Counted from the stretch's first letter, positions 46,601-56,855 are shown. The stretch: DNA of 64,000 bases from Aerococcaceae bacterium DSM 111022 (GCA_015863195.1 JACBXO010000003.1:1-64000); one strand, 5' to 3'. Numbers and translations are program-made. The notes: generated from the letters alone by a model not told the origin.

Positions 46601-48518
46601 ACCTCCAAAAGTTGAAGCACTCTTAGAAAATTTACAAGAAGTAAAAGAAACACAAATTACTTCTTTTAAGTCACTTTCTGAGGAAGACCGTGAATTTTTT
46701 AAAGATCAAGAAGATTTAACAGAACATCGATTAAGCGAAGAAATGGCATTACGTCAATTAAGAGCTTCGATTGATTTTCTTCAAAGTTACGTACCCAAAA
46801 AACATTGGCGAACCAACTTTGAGGCTCGCCCAGTTTATACACTGCAACAATTAGAAGCAGAAGTTCAATCTTTTAATATTCAAGGGTTGCTAGATAATAC
46901 TGAGGAGCAGCGAAATGAATTAAGTCATATTCAAAAGAGCTTACAGTCGTTAGAAGAACAAGAAACATTTCTACGTCAATGGCATTCACTGGATATCAAT
47001 CCTAAAACAGCTCAAAATCTAAGACACTTTAATGTACGGTATGGAACAATTCCAATCGAACAACAGTTAAACTTAGAAAATGCATTAACCAGATGGGGTA
47101 AGGATTATTATATTGATGCTATTTTTTATTCTAAAGAATCAATTGGTTATGTGATTGTCACTGAAAAAACTCAGAATAATGAGATGTCGCAATTATTGCG
47201 GCAGTATCAGTGGTCGACACTCATTTATTCTTATGACGAACCACCCAAAGTAGCTTTAGAAGAAAATTTAGCTGAGCGAGAAACTTTAGTAAAACGCGAC
47301 TTAGAAATCCGGCAACAATTAAAAGAAGCTTCAAAAACGCTGAACGCATTCTTACTCGCTGAAGAAAATCTCGCAAACCGTATTGAGCGCCAAAAAGCAC
47401 AAGAAGATATTTTACAAAGTCAACACATTACAGTCGTTCAAGCCTGGTTGGAAGATACTCAGGTCGAGTCAGTGATTGAATCCATTCAATTAACTTTAGG
47501 AGAAGAAGCGTTAGCCGTTTTTGTTGATGATGCAGAGCCTGAAGAGATAGAGGCTAATGAAGTCCCTACAAAATTAAAGAATAATTGGTTAGCAAGACCC
47601 TTTGAATCATTGACCTTACAGTATGGTGTCCCAACATATCAATCAGTGGATCCAACACCTTATTACACTATATTCCAAATATTATTCTTTGGTTTAATGA
47701 GTGCCGATGTTGGCTATGGTTTATTATTATTTATTGCTACTTTCATAGCAGGTAAGATGACGACACTTTCGGAATCTATGAAACAATCACTGAAAATGTT
47801 TAATTATAATTCGGTCGGAACTATTTTAGTTGGTTTATTTTTCGGTAGTTTCTTCGGCTATGACATGCCATTTAGAGTGATGAGTATGTCAGATAATGTC
47901 ATTCAGATTATGATATTCTCAGTGGCCATCGGTTTAGTGCATATGATGGTAGGATATATGCTGAAAGCGCGTTTAGCTTTAAAAGATAAAGACTATGGTA
48001 GTTTTTACTTGGATGCGCTGCAATGGATGTTAATGATTCTTGGTGGTGTTTTAATTGCTGCCAATATGATTATTAATATACCAATCATTCAAACGATTGG
48101 TTTAGTGTTACTGCTTGGAAATATCATCGGTATGTTTGTTGCCAATATTATTATTTCACCCAATAAATTAGTGGGTGTTGGTAAAGGATTATTTGGCTTA
48201 ATCGACGTTGCTGGTTTAGTAGGGGATATTGTCAGCTACACACGTCTAACAGCATTAGGTGTAGCCGGAGCGAATATTGCGATGGCCTTTAACTTAATTG
48301 TTGGCTTATTACCACCGGTCGCACGGTTTACAGTGGGATTATTATTATTTGTCGCCTTACATGCATTAAACATTTTTATCACTTATTTAGGTGCATATGT
48401 TCACTCGATGCGTCTACAGTTTGTTGAGTTTTTCGGTAAGTTTTATGAGTCGGGTGGAACATTGTTCACCCCATTAAAACCTTTAGAAAAAAATATTCAT
48501 ATTCGAAAAGATAACTAA
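46560..48518 (+). CDS. ntpI: V-type sodium ATPase subunit I (a subunit)
   Basis: 652 residues. The N-terminal half is cytoplasmic and partly coiled coil, followed by about eight membrane spans from residue 360 (YYTIFQILFFGLMSADVGYGL). GDIVSYTRLTALGVAGANIAMAFN near residue 560 includes the conserved Arg that faces the rotor glutamate. It holds the ion half-channels. AGAGGAGG lies upstream in ntpF; start ATG at 46560 gives the usual MAIA-type N-terminus. Confidence 0.93.
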   Translation: MAIAIMKRLTILCEPPKVEALLENLQEVKETQITSFKSLSEEDREFFKDQEDLTEHRLSEEMALRQLRASIDFLQSYVPKKHWRTNFEARPVYTLQQLEAEVQSFNIQGLLDNTEEQRNELSHIQKSLQSLEEQETFLRQWHSLDINPKTAQNLRHFNVRYGTIPIEQQLNLENALTRWGKDYYIDAIFYSKESIGYVIVTEKTQNNEMSQLLRQYQWSTLIYSYDEPPKVALEENLAERETLVKRDLEIRQQLKEASKTLNAFLLAEENLANRIERQKAQEDILQSQHITVVQAWLEDTQVESVIESIQLTLGEEALAVFVDDAEPEEIEANEVPTKLKNNWLARPFESLTLQYGVPTYQSVDPTPYYTIFQILFFGLMSADVGYGLLLFIATFIAGKMTTLSESMKQSLKMFNYNSVGTILVGLFFGSFFGYDMPFRVMSMSDNVIQIMIFSVAIGLVHMMVGYMLKARLALKDKDYGSFYLDALQWMLMILGGVLIAANMIINIPIIQTIGLVLLLGNIIGMFVANIIISPNKLVGVGKGLFGLIDVAGLVGDIVSYTRLTALGVAGANIAMAFNLIVGLLPPVARFTVGLLLFVALHALNIFITYLGAYVHSMRLQFVEFFGKFYESGGTLFTPLKPLEKNIHIRKDN

Positions 48519-48538
48519 TTTATATTGGAGGAAATACA

Positions 48539-49015
48539 ATGGACTTTTTAACAACATTATTTGGAGAAAATATCGGTTTAATCTTTGGTGGCCTAGGTGT
48601 CGCGGTCGCAACATTTGGCGGAGGGATTGGATCAGCTCGTGCGGTAGGTATGGCTGGTGAATCAGCGGCTGCTTTGGTAAAAGAAAAGCCAGAATTATTT
48701 GGTCAAGCACTTGTTCTACAATTACTACCAGCGACTCAAGGTTTATACGGCTTCGTAATTGGATTATTAATGTTATTACAATTAACACCAGATATGGCAA
48801 CAAGTACTGGATGGTATTATGTGATGTGTGCTTTACCTGTTGCCATTACAGGTTACACTTCAGCACCAGCACAAGCACGTGCATCAATTGGTGGGATGCA
48901 AATCTTAGCACAACGTCCTGAAAATGCGACGCAAGGGATTGTATTCTCTGCGATGGTTGAGACTTATGCGATCTTAGGATTTGTTATTTCATTATTAATG
49001 TTCCTATTTGTTTAA
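48539..49015 (+). CDS. ntpK: V-type sodium ATPase proteolipid (rotor ring) subunit K
   Basis: 158 residues, four hydrophobic helices (a duplicated hairpin). Aligned by eye with E. hirae NtpK, the Na+ ligands are all present: Leu63, Thr66 and Gln67 in LLPATQGLYGF, Gln112 in APAQARAS, and Glu141 in AMVETYAILGF. This points to Na+ rather than H+ as coupling ion. TTGGAGG precedes the ATG. Confidence 0.95.
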   Translation: MDFLTTLFGENIGLIFGGLGVAVATFGGGIGSARAVGMAGESAAALVKEKPELFGQALVLQLLPATQGLYGFVIGLLMLLQLTPDMATSTGWYYVMCALPVAITGYTSAPAQARASIGGMQILAQRPENATQGIVFSAMVETYAILGFVISLLMFLFV

Positions 49016-49061
49016 TTTTAAAAAGACAATTTAAATATATTAAACAAAGGAGGGATGCGTC

Positions 49062-49643
49062 ATGGCACAAATAAAAGATTTAAAATCTTTTGTGGAAAAA
49101 GTAGTTGACCGCGAAACAGATGCTAAACAAGTAGAGTTAGCGGAATATGCCAAAACATTGGAAGATAAACTACAAATTCAAAAAGATCAATTAACTGCCA
49201 AACACGAGGCGAAAGTAGAAAAAGTTGACAGACAACTCGAAGAACAATTTAACATTCGCTTAAATAGTTTACAACTTGCCCAAAGAAATGACCGCTTAGC
49301 GATTAAACAAGCAATCATTGACGATTATGTGACTGAGGTGAAAGCAGGATTTAAAAACTTGTCCTCAGAAAATATACATACTTTTATCGAAGCGTTGCTA
49401 TCAAAACACACTGAATTAGAAAATCCAGTCATTGTTTTAGGCGAACAAACAAAAGCATTACTTAAAGAATCAGTGAATACTTTTCCTGTGAGCGTAAGCG
49501 AAAACACATTACCAAATCAATCTGGATTTATTTTGATGGATGGGGATATTGAATATAATTATTTATTCGACAATTTAGTGGAAGAATCACGTCGCCAATT
49601 GCAGTTGATTTTAGTCGATAATGTTTTTAATCAAGAAAAATAG
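49062..49643 (+). CDS. ntpE: V-type ATPase peripheral stalk subunit E
   Basis: 193 residues. An N-terminal long charged helix (to about residue 95) and a C-terminal globular part fit the E subunit of V/A-ATPases, which with NtpF links the A3B3 head to the membrane part. GGAGGG precedes the ATG. Placed between K and C, as in E. hirae. Confidence 0.88.
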   Translation: MAQIKDLKSFVEKVVDRETDAKQVELAEYAKTLEDKLQIQKDQLTAKHEAKVEKVDRQLEEQFNIRLNSLQLAQRNDRLAIKQAIIDDYVTEVKAGFKNLSSENIHTFIEALLSKHTELENPVIVLGEQTKALLKESVNTFPVSVSENTLPNQSGFILMDGDIEYNYLFDNLVEESRRQLQLILVDNVFNQEK

Positions 49644-49676
49644 GCAAAATTATCAATCAAACTGAGGGAGGTGACA

Positions 49677-50684
49677 GTGAAAATGAATGAAAATTATGAA
49701 ATGCAATTTGGTTCTTTAAACACAACTTTGCGCGTGCGCGAAATGAGTTTATTGAAGCCCGAAGATTATGAACGTTTGCTGGCAGCTGACGACTACGATG
49801 AGGCATTGAATTTACTGATGAATACGCCTTACCGTGAAGGGGTTAGCCAGGCGCGTGAAAGTCACGACTATCAAACAATGGTGATGGATGAGTTAAAAGA
49901 GACATACCATTGGATTAAGCGGGAAATCCCCGATGATTTGTTGTACAGAGCGCTCACTTTAAAATATGTTTACCATAATGTCAAAGTGTTGTTCAAGGAA
50001 AGATTAAACGGTGCATTATATCCCGATGCGTTAATTGATATCGGACCTTTTCCAATTTATGCCTTGCGCCAAGCTGTCAATGAAGGACAGGGCGATAAAT
50101 TTAAAGATTTCTTTTTGAGTAACTTAGAAAATATGCGCAATTATTTCGATGATATTGACCACTATCAACAATTAGATGTCTTTATCGACCGGGCTTATGT
50201 CCATCATTTGAAACGTTTGAGTGAAGAAATGGAAAACCCGAAAGTCGCTAAATATTTTGATCAAATGATTGACGAAACGAATATTTTGATTTTCTTTCGG
50301 GCTTTAAGATTAGGGCATTCACCACGAGAACTGGCTGCGATTTTAACCGATGAAGGGGATTTAAAAGCGGCGGATTTTGTTACCATCGGTTCTAAAGGTG
50401 AAGGACAAGCGGCCAGATATTTTAGTGAAAATACGAATTACCGTCATTTGTTTGCGGATGCTGTTTCTGAAAATGGTCAATTAAGTATCCGACGTCTAGA
50501 ACAAGCGATTGATCATTCGCAGTTGAAAACACTAGACCAAGCAAAATTTGAAGTGTTTGGACCACTCCCAGTGATTCGATTTGTTCAGAAAAAAGAATTA
50601 GAAGTAGATCAATTACGCTTAATCTTAGCCGGTAAGTTAAATAATATTGATACTGAAGTGATTAGAGAAAGAATGAGAGGGTAA
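49677..50684 (+). CDS. ntpC: V-type ATPase subunit C (d-type rotor connector)
   Basis: About 335 residues, all-helical. NTTLRVREMSLLKPEDYERLLAADDYDEALNLL at the N-terminus and NILIFFRALRLGHSPRELAAIL near residue 205 are typical of the d/C subunit, a funnel that joins the K ring to the central stalk. Start codon is uncertain: GTG at 49677 is five bases from GGGAGG, ATG at 49683 is eleven. Two bases before ntpG. Confidence 0.9.
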   Translation: MKMNENYEMQFGSLNTTLRVREMSLLKPEDYERLLAADDYDEALNLLMNTPYREGVSQARESHDYQTMVMDELKETYHWIKREIPDDLLYRALTLKYVYHNVKVLFKERLNGALYPDALIDIGPFPIYALRQAVNEGQGDKFKDFFLSNLENMRNYFDDIDHYQQLDVFIDRAYVHHLKRLSEEMENPKVAKYFDQMIDETNILIFFRALRLGHSPRELAAILTDEGDLKAADFVTIGSKGEGQAARYFSENTNYRHLFADAVSENGQLSIRRLEQAIDHSQLKTLDQAKFEVFGPLPVIRFVQKKELEVDQLRLILAGKLNNIDTEVIRERMRG

Positions 50685-50685
50685 T

Positions 50686-51000
50686 ATGGAGTATAAAATT
50701 GCCATAATTGGTGAAAAAGACGAAATATATGCCTACAGTCTCTTGGGGATGAAAGTCTTTTATATGACGGCTAGCGACCCGGAACTTTCAAAAAATATTA
50801 GACAACTTATCCAAGATGGCTATGGCGTTTTATTTATAACAGAAAAAATAGCAAAACAAATTCAATCCCTTATCAAGCAATATGATGATGAATTTATGCC
50901 CGCTATTATTTTAATACCAAGTGATTATGATGCGACCAGCATGGGCTTAGACCGCTTAAATGAAAGTGTCATTAAAGCTGTTGGCCGCCAAATCTTATAG
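50686..51000 (+). CDS. ntpG: V-type ATPase subunit F (NtpG)
   Basis: 104 residues. YKIAIIGEKDEIYAYSLLGM at the N-terminus and GYGVLFITEKIAKQ near residue 45 match the small F subunit of V/A-ATPases, which binds the rotor axis and modulates hydrolysis. Closely packed between ntpC and ntpA. Confidence 0.92.
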   Translation: MEYKIAIIGEKDEIYAYSLLGMKVFYMTASDPELSKNIRQLIQDGYGVLFITEKIAKQIQSLIKQYDDEFMPAIILIPSDYDATSMGLDRLNESVIKAVGRQIL

Positions 51001-51012
51001 GAGGTAGATGCA

Positions 51013-52791
51013 TTGAGTAATGGAATTATTACATCGGTATCCGGTCCACTTGTTGTGGCCGAAGGTATTGATCATGCAAAAATCCGTGACCTTTGTTATG
51101 TCGGCGAGCAAGGACTCGTTGGCGAAATTATTCAAATTCGCGGTAAAAATATTTATATTCAAGTTTATGAAGAAACTTCAATGGTTGGACCTGGTGAACC
51201 AGTGGTACCAACAGGAGCACCATTATCGGTTGAATTAGGACCTGGATTACTAACAGGCATGTTTGACGGGATTCAACGTCCATTAGAAAAATTAGCGGAA
51301 GTATCTGGTAACTCTTTCTTAGACCGCGGTGCTCGTGTTGATTCTTTAGACCGTGAAAAAGTATGGTCTTTTAAAGCATTAGTAGAAAATGGGACAGAAG
51401 TTGAACCCGGCGACATAATTGGTGAAGTGCCTGAAACGGCGACAATTTCTCATAAAATAATGGTCCCAATGGGCGTATCTGGAACAATCCAAAACCTAGC
51501 AGATGGTGATTTCCATGTTGCTGATACTTTATACCAAGTGACAGACGCTAAAGGTAATACAACGGATCATAATATGATTCAAAAGTCACCCATCCGTCAA
51601 GGACGTGCTTTTAAAGCCAAACAAAGACCAGACCGTCCCTTAATTACAGGGCAACGTGTCATTGACACATTATTCCCGGTGGTTAAAGGGGGAGCAGCGA
51701 CAGTACCCGGTCCATTCGGAGCAGGTAAAACAGTCGTGCAACATCAAATCGCCAAGTGGGCAGATGTAGACATTGTTGTTTATATCGGTTGTGGTGAGCG
51801 TGGAAATGAGATGACGGAAGTAATTGACGAATTCCCGAAATTAATCGATCCACATACTGGAAAATCAATTATGGAGCGTACTATCTTAATCGCAAATACC
51901 TCTGATATGCCCGTAGCGGCGCGTGAAGCGTCGATCTATACTGGTATCACCATTGCAGAATACTTCCGTGATATGGGCTATTCTGTGGCGATTATGGCAG
52001 ACTCAACATCACGTTGGGCTGAAGCTTTACGTGAGATTTCAGGTCGCTTGGAAGAAATGCCAGGGGATGAAGGTTATCCTGCTTATTTAGGAAGTCGCTT
52101 AGCGGAGTATTATGAACGTGCCGGAAAAGTAACACCACTTGGTTCGCCAGACCGTCGCGGTGACATTACAGCGATTGGTGCCGTATCACCTCCAGGAGGG
52201 GACACGTCAGAACCGGTTACTCAAAATACGATGCGTGTAGCAAAAGTATTCTGGGGACTTGATGCAAGCCTTTCACGCCGCCGTCACTTCCCAGCCATTA
52301 ACTGGTTAACTTCTTATTCATTATATTCTGGACAAGTCAATGAAATAATTGGTGACGACTTAGACATTGATTGGCCAGCAATGGTTCAAGAAACACGGTC
52401 ATTATTAGCCGATGAATCTGAACTAGAAGAGATTGTTCGTTTAGTTGGTGTAGAGTCACTTTCAGATAGTGACCGCTTGAAACTAGCAACAGCTGGTTTA
52501 ATTCGTACCGCTTATTTACAACAAAATGCTTACGATGATGTCGATACATTTACGTCTCTACAAAAACAAGCACGAATGTTAGAAAATATTTTATACTTCA
52601 ATGAGAAAGCCAAAGAAACACTAAACTTCGGTGCATCTATTGTATCTATTTTAAAAGGGACCGTTGACGTGCGCGAAGCGCTTGGCCGTATGAAATATAT
52701 TAAAGAAGAAGACGCTGCATCCTATGGTGCGATTAAAGAAAATATCGCTGCATCACTACAAGAAGTTCTGCAAACAGGAGGTGAGTTCTAA
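51013..52791 (+). CDS. ntpA: V-type sodium ATPase catalytic subunit A
   Basis: 592 residues. P-loop [11 protein letters not shown] near residue 233, a [12 protein letters not shown] motif with the catalytic-site Glu, and [32 protein letters not shown] follow the catalytic V-ATPase pattern; the non-homologous insertion of A subunits (about residues 115-190) is present. The start is TTG after GGAGGT. Forms the A3B3 head with NtpB. Confidence 0.97.
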   Translation: MSNGIITSVSGPLVVAEGIDHAKIRDLCYVGEQGLVGEIIQIRGKNIYIQVYEETSMVGPGEPVVPTGAPLSVELGPGLLTGMFDGIQRPLEKLAEVSGNSFLDRGARVDSLDREKVWSFKALVENGTEVEPGDIIGEVPETATISHKIMVPMGVSGTIQNLADGDFHVADTLYQVTDAKGNTTDHNMIQKSPIRQGRAFKAKQRPDRPLITGQRVIDTLFPVVKGGAATVPGPFGAGKTVVQHQIAKWADVDIVVYIGCGERGNEMTEVIDEFPKLIDPHTGKSIMERTILIANTSDMPVAAREASIYTGITIAEYFRDMGYSVAIMADSTSRWAEALREISGRLEEMPGDEGYPAYLGSRLAEYYERAGKVTPLGSPDRRGDITAIGAVSPPGGDTSEPVTQNTMRVAKVFWGLDASLSRRRHFPAINWLTSYSLYSGQVNEIIGDDLDIDWPAMVQETRSLLADESELEEIVRLVGVESLSDSDRLKLATAGLIRTAYLQQNAYDDVDTFTSLQKQARMLENILYFNEKAKETLNFGASIVSILKGTVDVREALGRMKYIKEEDAASYGAIKENIAASLQEVLQTGGEF

Positions 52792-54177
52792 GTGATAAAG
52801 GATTATAAAAATATAACCGATATCGTCGACCCATTAATTACCATTAAAGGCGTTGAAGGGATTAAATATGACGAGTTAGTGGATGTTAAAATGGGCGACG
52901 GTAATGTCCGCCGCGGCCAAGTACTTGAGGTCCAAAAAGATAAAGCCGTCGTGCAATTATTTGAAGGATCTGCTGGAATTGACAAAATGGACACCAAAGT
53001 ACGTTTCTTAGGTCATCCATTAACTTTAGATGTCTCTGAAGATATGATCGGACGCCGTTTCGACGGGATGGGGCGCATCATCGACGACGGTCCAGAACTC
53101 ATCGCCGAAAAATCATTAGACATTAATGGTCAAGCAATTAACCCCGTTAAACGCCGCTACCCCAACGAATTCGTTCAAACGGGCATCTCAACCATTGACC
53201 ACCTAAACACACTAGTCCGTGGTCAAAAGTTACCGATTTTCTCAGGCTCAGGCTTACCTCACCAAGATTTAGCTGCGCAGATAGCCCGACAAGCCGCTGT
53301 TCGTAACTCCGATGAAAAATTCGCCGTTGTTTTCGCAGCGATTGGCGTAACTTATGAAGAGGCAGATTTCTTCATTAATGATTTTACCAAAACAGGAGCC
53401 ATCGACCGTTCCGTTGTATTCATTAACTTAGCTAATGACCCATCAATCGAACGTGTAGCAACACCAAAAATGGCATTAACCGCCGCAGAATACTTAGCCT
53501 TTGAAAAAGGCATGCATGTTTTAGTTATCATGTCTGATATGACAAACTATGCCAACGCTTTACGTGAAGTATCTGCAGCCCGCCGTGAAGTACCAGGACG
53601 TCGTGGTTATCCAGGTTACTTATATACTAACTTGGCCACAATTTATGAACGTGCCGGACGTATTGATGGCTCAACTGGATCAGTAACTCAAATTCCGATT
53701 GTAACTATGCCGGAAGATGATATTACCCATCCAATTCCTGACTTAACGGGTTATATTACAGAAGGCCAAATTTTACTATCACGTGACTTACATAATCAAG
53801 GTATCCAACCACCCGTTGATGTCTTGCCATCATTATCCCGTCTAAAAGATAATGGGATTGGTGAAGATAAAACACGTGAAGACCACGCTTCTACAATGAA
53901 CCAAATTTTCTCTGCTTATGCCCAAGGTAAAGAAGCGAAAAACTTAGCTTCAGTATTAGGGGACTCAGCATTAACTGAAATTGACTTAAACTATTTAGAA
54001 TTTGCGGATGCTTTCGAGTCACGCTATGTTAACCAAGGATTCCAAACCAATCGTACGATTGAAGAAACACTGGAATTAGGTTGGGAATTACTATCCATCC
54101 TACCAACTTCAGAATTAACCCGTATTAGTGAAGAACAAATTAAGAAATACCTTCCTCAAAATAGTGAGGAGGCGTAG
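52792..54177 (+). CDS. ntpB: V-type sodium ATPase non-catalytic subunit B
   Basis: 461 residues. It resembles NtpA but has [19 protein letters not shown] where the P-loop would be, the mark of B subunits. [42 protein letters not shown] is conserved. The GTG start directly abuts the ntpA stop, so translation is coupled; GGAGGTGAG at the end of ntpA is its binding site. Confidence 0.97.
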   Translation: MIKDYKNITDIVDPLITIKGVEGIKYDELVDVKMGDGNVRRGQVLEVQKDKAVVQLFEGSAGIDKMDTKVRFLGHPLTLDVSEDMIGRRFDGMGRIIDDGPELIAEKSLDINGQAINPVKRRYPNEFVQTGISTIDHLNTLVRGQKLPIFSGSGLPHQDLAAQIARQAAVRNSDEKFAVVFAAIGVTYEEADFFINDFTKTGAIDRSVVFINLANDPSIERVATPKMALTAAEYLAFEKGMHVLVIMSDMTNYANALREVSAARREVPGRRGYPGYLYTNLATIYERAGRIDGSTGSVTQIPIVTMPEDDITHPIPDLTGYITEGQILLSRDLHNQGIQPPVDVLPSLSRLKDNGIGEDKTREDHASTMNQIFSAYAQGKEAKNLASVLGDSALTEIDLNYLEFADAFESRYVNQGFQTNRTIEETLELGWELLSILPTSELTRISEEQIKKYLPQNSEEA

Positions 54178-54179
54178 TC

Positions 54180-54836
54180 ATGGCAATTTTAAATGTCAAT
54201 CCAACCCGAATGGAGCTAGCGCGTTTGAAAGAACGTCTGGCATTAGCTAGTCGTGGTCATGATATTTTAAAAGATAAACATGATGGCTTAATGCGCTACT
54301 TTATTGATTTAGCCCGCGAAAATCATCAATACCGACAAGAAGTTGAAACTTTGATGAAAAAAGAAATGCAGACATTCGCCTTATCAAAAGCCTTTGTGCA
54401 TGAAGAGTATTTAGATCAAATTGCGATTGGTCAAGGTGAAGATACGGTCGTAAAAGTTAAGTCAGAAAATATGATGAGTGTTCATGTGCCGACAATGCAA
54501 TTTACGAGCCAATCAGATAATGGAGAGGCTACTGAGCCTTTACGTTATGGTTATATTTATTCAAATGCAGATTTAGATGAAGCGTTGCAGTCTTATCAAG
54601 AATTACTGCCAAAGATGTTAAAGTTGGCGGAGTTGGAGAAGAAGACGCAATTATTAGCGAATGAGATCGAGCGGACAAGACGCCGTGTAAATTCATTGAA
54701 AGAGTCAACGATTCCGGATTTGGAAGATACGATCAAAATGATTCAAATGAAATTATCTGAAAACGAGCGTGCTGAAATTACGCGCTTGATGAAGATAAAA
54801 GATTTTGATCAAGATGATGCGTTTGATGAAGAGTAG
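54180..54836 (+). CDS. ntpD: V-type sodium ATPase central stalk subunit D
   Basis: 218 residues. NVNPTRMELARLKERLALASRGHDILKDKHDGLM opens a long antiparallel coiled coil, with RTRRRVNSLKESTIPDLEDTIKMI in the returning helix; this is the rotor shaft inside A3B3. Two bases after ntpB, AGTGAGGAGG upstream. Last gene of the ntp operon. Confidence 0.95.
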   Translation: MAILNVNPTRMELARLKERLALASRGHDILKDKHDGLMRYFIDLARENHQYRQEVETLMKKEMQTFALSKAFVHEEYLDQIAIGQGEDTVVKVKSENMMSVHVPTMQFTSQSDNGEATEPLRYGYIYSNADLDEALQSYQELLPKMLKLAELEKKTQLLANEIERTRRRVNSLKESTIPDLEDTIKMIQMKLSENERAEITRLMKIKDFDQDDAFDEE

Positions 54837-54977
54837 AAGCCGCAAATTTACGTTACAAGGGCGATTCAATTTGCTGGAAGCATTTTATATTCAGAATGAT
54901 TTAATTAAAAATCCGATTTAAATTAAAAGAGTAATTAAACTATTTTTATCAATAAATGAAAATTAAGAGTACAATTT

Positions 54978-55017
54978 AAACCGAATGCTCTGTCTTTGGA
55001 TGGAGTGTTCGGTTTTT
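54978..55017 (+). terminator. Terminator of the ktr-ntp operon
   Basis: AAACCGAATGCTC pairs with GAGTGTTCGGTTT around a 12-nt loop, followed by T-rich sequence. A nearly identical hairpin lies at 55882-55922. Confidence 0.8.
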
Positions 55018-55117
55018 GTGTTTCTTAGAATATTTGTTAAGTGGATTGATATTAATTGTAATTATGGATGGGGTAACTATTTATTATCTTATATTGAAGA
55101 ATATCTGTTATTATAAA

Positions 55118-55133
55118 TGTAAGCGTTTTTACG
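55118..55133. promoter_or_regulatory. Possible CcpA (cre-like) site before the thioesterase gene
   Basis: ATGTAAGCGTTTTTACG is largely palindromic and close to the cre consensus. It follows a TATAAA at 55112, so it would overlap the transcription start. Confidence 0.35.
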
Positions 55134-55159
55134 AGTGATAAGAATTGAGGGGGAGCAGG

Positions 55160-55579
55160 ATGGAATTATACACACGAATCAAAGAGAGTTTTGATAAGCA
55201 AAAATTTATGCATCATATTGGTGCAAAATTAGAATCGGTTGAAGAAGGTAAAGTCAGTATTTCGATTGAAAATAAAGGTCAATTAAGTCAGCAAGAAGGT
55301 TTCATGCATGCAGGTGCTACCACAACAATCGCAGATAGTGCTGCGGGGTATGCTGCTTTAACAATGATGCCGGAAGATAGAGAAGTCGTATCAGTAGAAT
55401 TCAAAGTAAATTTATTGAGACCGGCAGCTGGAACAAAGTTTATGGCGAACGCATGGGTCGTTAAACCAGGGCGGCAATTAACGGTAGTAGAAGCAGAAGT
55501 GGTAGATTTAGATTCAGGAAAATTAGTGGCTAAATTCCAAGGGACAATGTTCAGTGTTTCAAGTGGTGAAGCAGAGTAA
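55160..55579 (+). CDS. PaaI-type hotdog thioesterase
   Basis: 139 residues. The pattern EGFMHAGATTTIADSAAGYAALTMMPEDREVVSVEFKVNLLRPAAG matches PaaI/YdiI-type acyl-CoA thioesterases: HAG..TTIAD carries the catalytic region (Asp in IAD), and KVNLLRPA the second half. The substrate is unknown. The ATG at 55160 follows GGGGGAGCAGG; the TTG upstream at 55145 is not needed. The gene is bracketed by two similar terminators. Confidence 0.85.
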   Translation: MELYTRIKESFDKQKFMHHIGAKLESVEEGKVSISIENKGQLSQQEGFMHAGATTTIADSAAGYAALTMMPEDREVVSVEFKVNLLRPAAGTKFMANAWVVKPGRQLTVVEAEVVDLDSGKLVAKFQGTMFSVSSGEAE

Positions 55580-55668
55580 AACGAGGAATGATATTATATT
55601 GATATATATAATGGTTCAATATAATGATTGTAGAAGGAAAGTGGAGAATCAAGGGAGGTTATGTCAAA

Positions 55669-55851
55669 ATGAAAGATTATTGTTTCAATAGTAACCGTTT
55701 ATTCTATTTAGTGATTGCAGTCTTATTCTTGATATTGATAGTATTTGGAGTGATTAATAGTATGGCTGGTTCTACTATAGATTCAAGTTCATCTACAATT
55801 TATGAGCAGTTTTTTATAGAAGTTCCTGAAATGTATCAAAATCATAATTAA
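55669..55851 (+). CDS. Small single-span membrane protein, unknown function
   Basis: 60 residues. A short polar start, one hydrophobic helix (LFYLVIAVLFLILIVFGVIN, about residues 11-30), then a Ser-rich and acidic tail likely outside the cell. GGGAGG lies ten bases before the ATG. No family recognised. Same strand as the thioesterase, 89 bases after it. Confidence 0.5.
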   Translation: MKDYCFNSNRLFYLVIAVLFLILIVFGVINSMAGSTIDSSSSTIYEQFFIEVPEMYQNHN

Positions 55852-55881
55852 CCATTCATTCGAATAATAGCAAGATAGTTT

Positions 55882-55922
55882 AAACCGAGCATTCTGTCTA
55901 AAGATGGGGTGTTCGGTTTTTG
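55882..55922 (+). terminator. Terminator after the small membrane protein gene
   Basis: AAACCGAGCATTC pairs with GGGTGTTCGGTTT (G-T pairs allowed), followed by TTTGG. It is a near copy of the hairpin at 54978-55017. Confidence 0.7.
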
Positions 55923-55927
55923 GTTTA

Positions 55928-56335
55928 AGTGAAAGTTGAGGTGCCATCCAAGCAGATTTTCACTATTTCATTTGATTGAGTGAAAGTCGAGGTGTCATTC
56001 AAGCAGACCTTCACTATTTCACTTGATTGAGTGAAAATTGAAATGCCATTCAAGGGAACGTTCACTATTTGATTTGATTGAGTGAAAGTTGAGGTGTGAT
56101 TCAAGGGAACTTTCACTATTTCATTTGATTGAGTGAAAGTTGTGGTGTCATTCAAGGGAACGTTCACTATTTGATTTGATTGAGTGAAAGTTGTGGTGTT
56201 ATTCAAGGGAACGTTCACTCTTTGATTTGATTGAGTGAAAGTTGAGGTATCATTCAAGGGAACGTTCACTATTTAATTTGATTGAGTGAAAGTTGAGATG
56301 TGATTTAAGCAGACTTTCACTATTTACTGTATTCA
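55928..56335. repeat. 51-bp tandem array, eight units (locus 3)
   Basis: AGTGAAAG starts at 55928, 55979, 56030, 56081, 56132, 56183, 56234 and 56285, always exactly 51 bases apart. In each unit AGTGAAAGTT is followed after about 17 bases by AACTTTCACT or AACGTTCACT, giving a stem of up to 10 bp, then a TTTGATTTGATTG spacer. The sequence is unrelated to loci 1 and 2 but has the same period. A minus-strand frame reads it as 17-residue repeats; no start site or known protein supports coding. Confidence 0.92.
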
Positions 56336-56706
56336 CATAATACTGGGATAACTTTTTTAGATCACTTTCATATCATTATGATCGTTTAACCCCACTTACT
56401 CAGATCCCATTGCAGATTTTATGCCATCAGCCCACTGCCACAGATTTTCATTGCAGTTTTTTGGCCATTCCCCCCTGACTCAACCTGCCATTGCTATTTT
56501 TGGGAATGGGCACCAGTAACTTTTGGTGAAATTATCACTACAAGACATTAATCAGTTAATTTTGATAATTGGATTTAAAATGGACCCTATAAACTGGACA
56601 CCTCTCTTTCAATCGAAAAAGTTACTAGACATTATTCCATAGCAAATACAGCTCACTCTTCCGCGACAATTTTAATATCTCAAAACAAACTGAGGAATTT
56701 AATCCA
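56336..56706. other. Intergenic DNA with weak 40-41-bp repeats
   Basis: No gene. CATTGC plus a T-rich block recurs at 56408, 56449 and 56489 (spacings 41 and 40). TGGACCCTATAAACTGGACA near 56581 resembles the terminal repeat of an IS3-type element, but no transposase is present; this could be a remnant or chance. Confidence 0.35.
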
Positions 56707-56855
56707 GTCAATTTCTCCAGAAATTGACTTCTGCCTTTTCAAAATGATACTTTTCGACTCAACGCGAAAAGTACAATCAATATAAGGAGGCTTTTCTCTT
56801 AACGAAAAGCGACTTTATCATTCAAAGAGGTAGAGTCGCTGAGGCGACTCTTATC
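56707..56855 (+). repeat. Four-hairpin dispersed element, copy 2
   Basis: Hairpins in series: GTCAATTTC/GAAATTGAC (56707-56728), TACTTTTCG/CGAAAAGTA (about 56748-56773), GCTTTTC/GAAAAGC (about 56790-56810) and AGAGTCG/CGACTCT (56832-56851). The reverse complement of 14366-14490 has the same first and last hairpins and a shared ATAAGGAG between them. No gene is present. Confidence 0.6.

Noticed and set aside
55925-56269. Minus-strand repeat protein (VPLNDTSTFTQSN-like)
   Set aside because: Same reason: an exact 51-bp DNA array with a hairpin in each unit; no start signal or known family.
56581-56605. End of an IS3-type insertion sequence
   Set aside because: Resemblance to a terminal repeat only; no transposase or second end is found.
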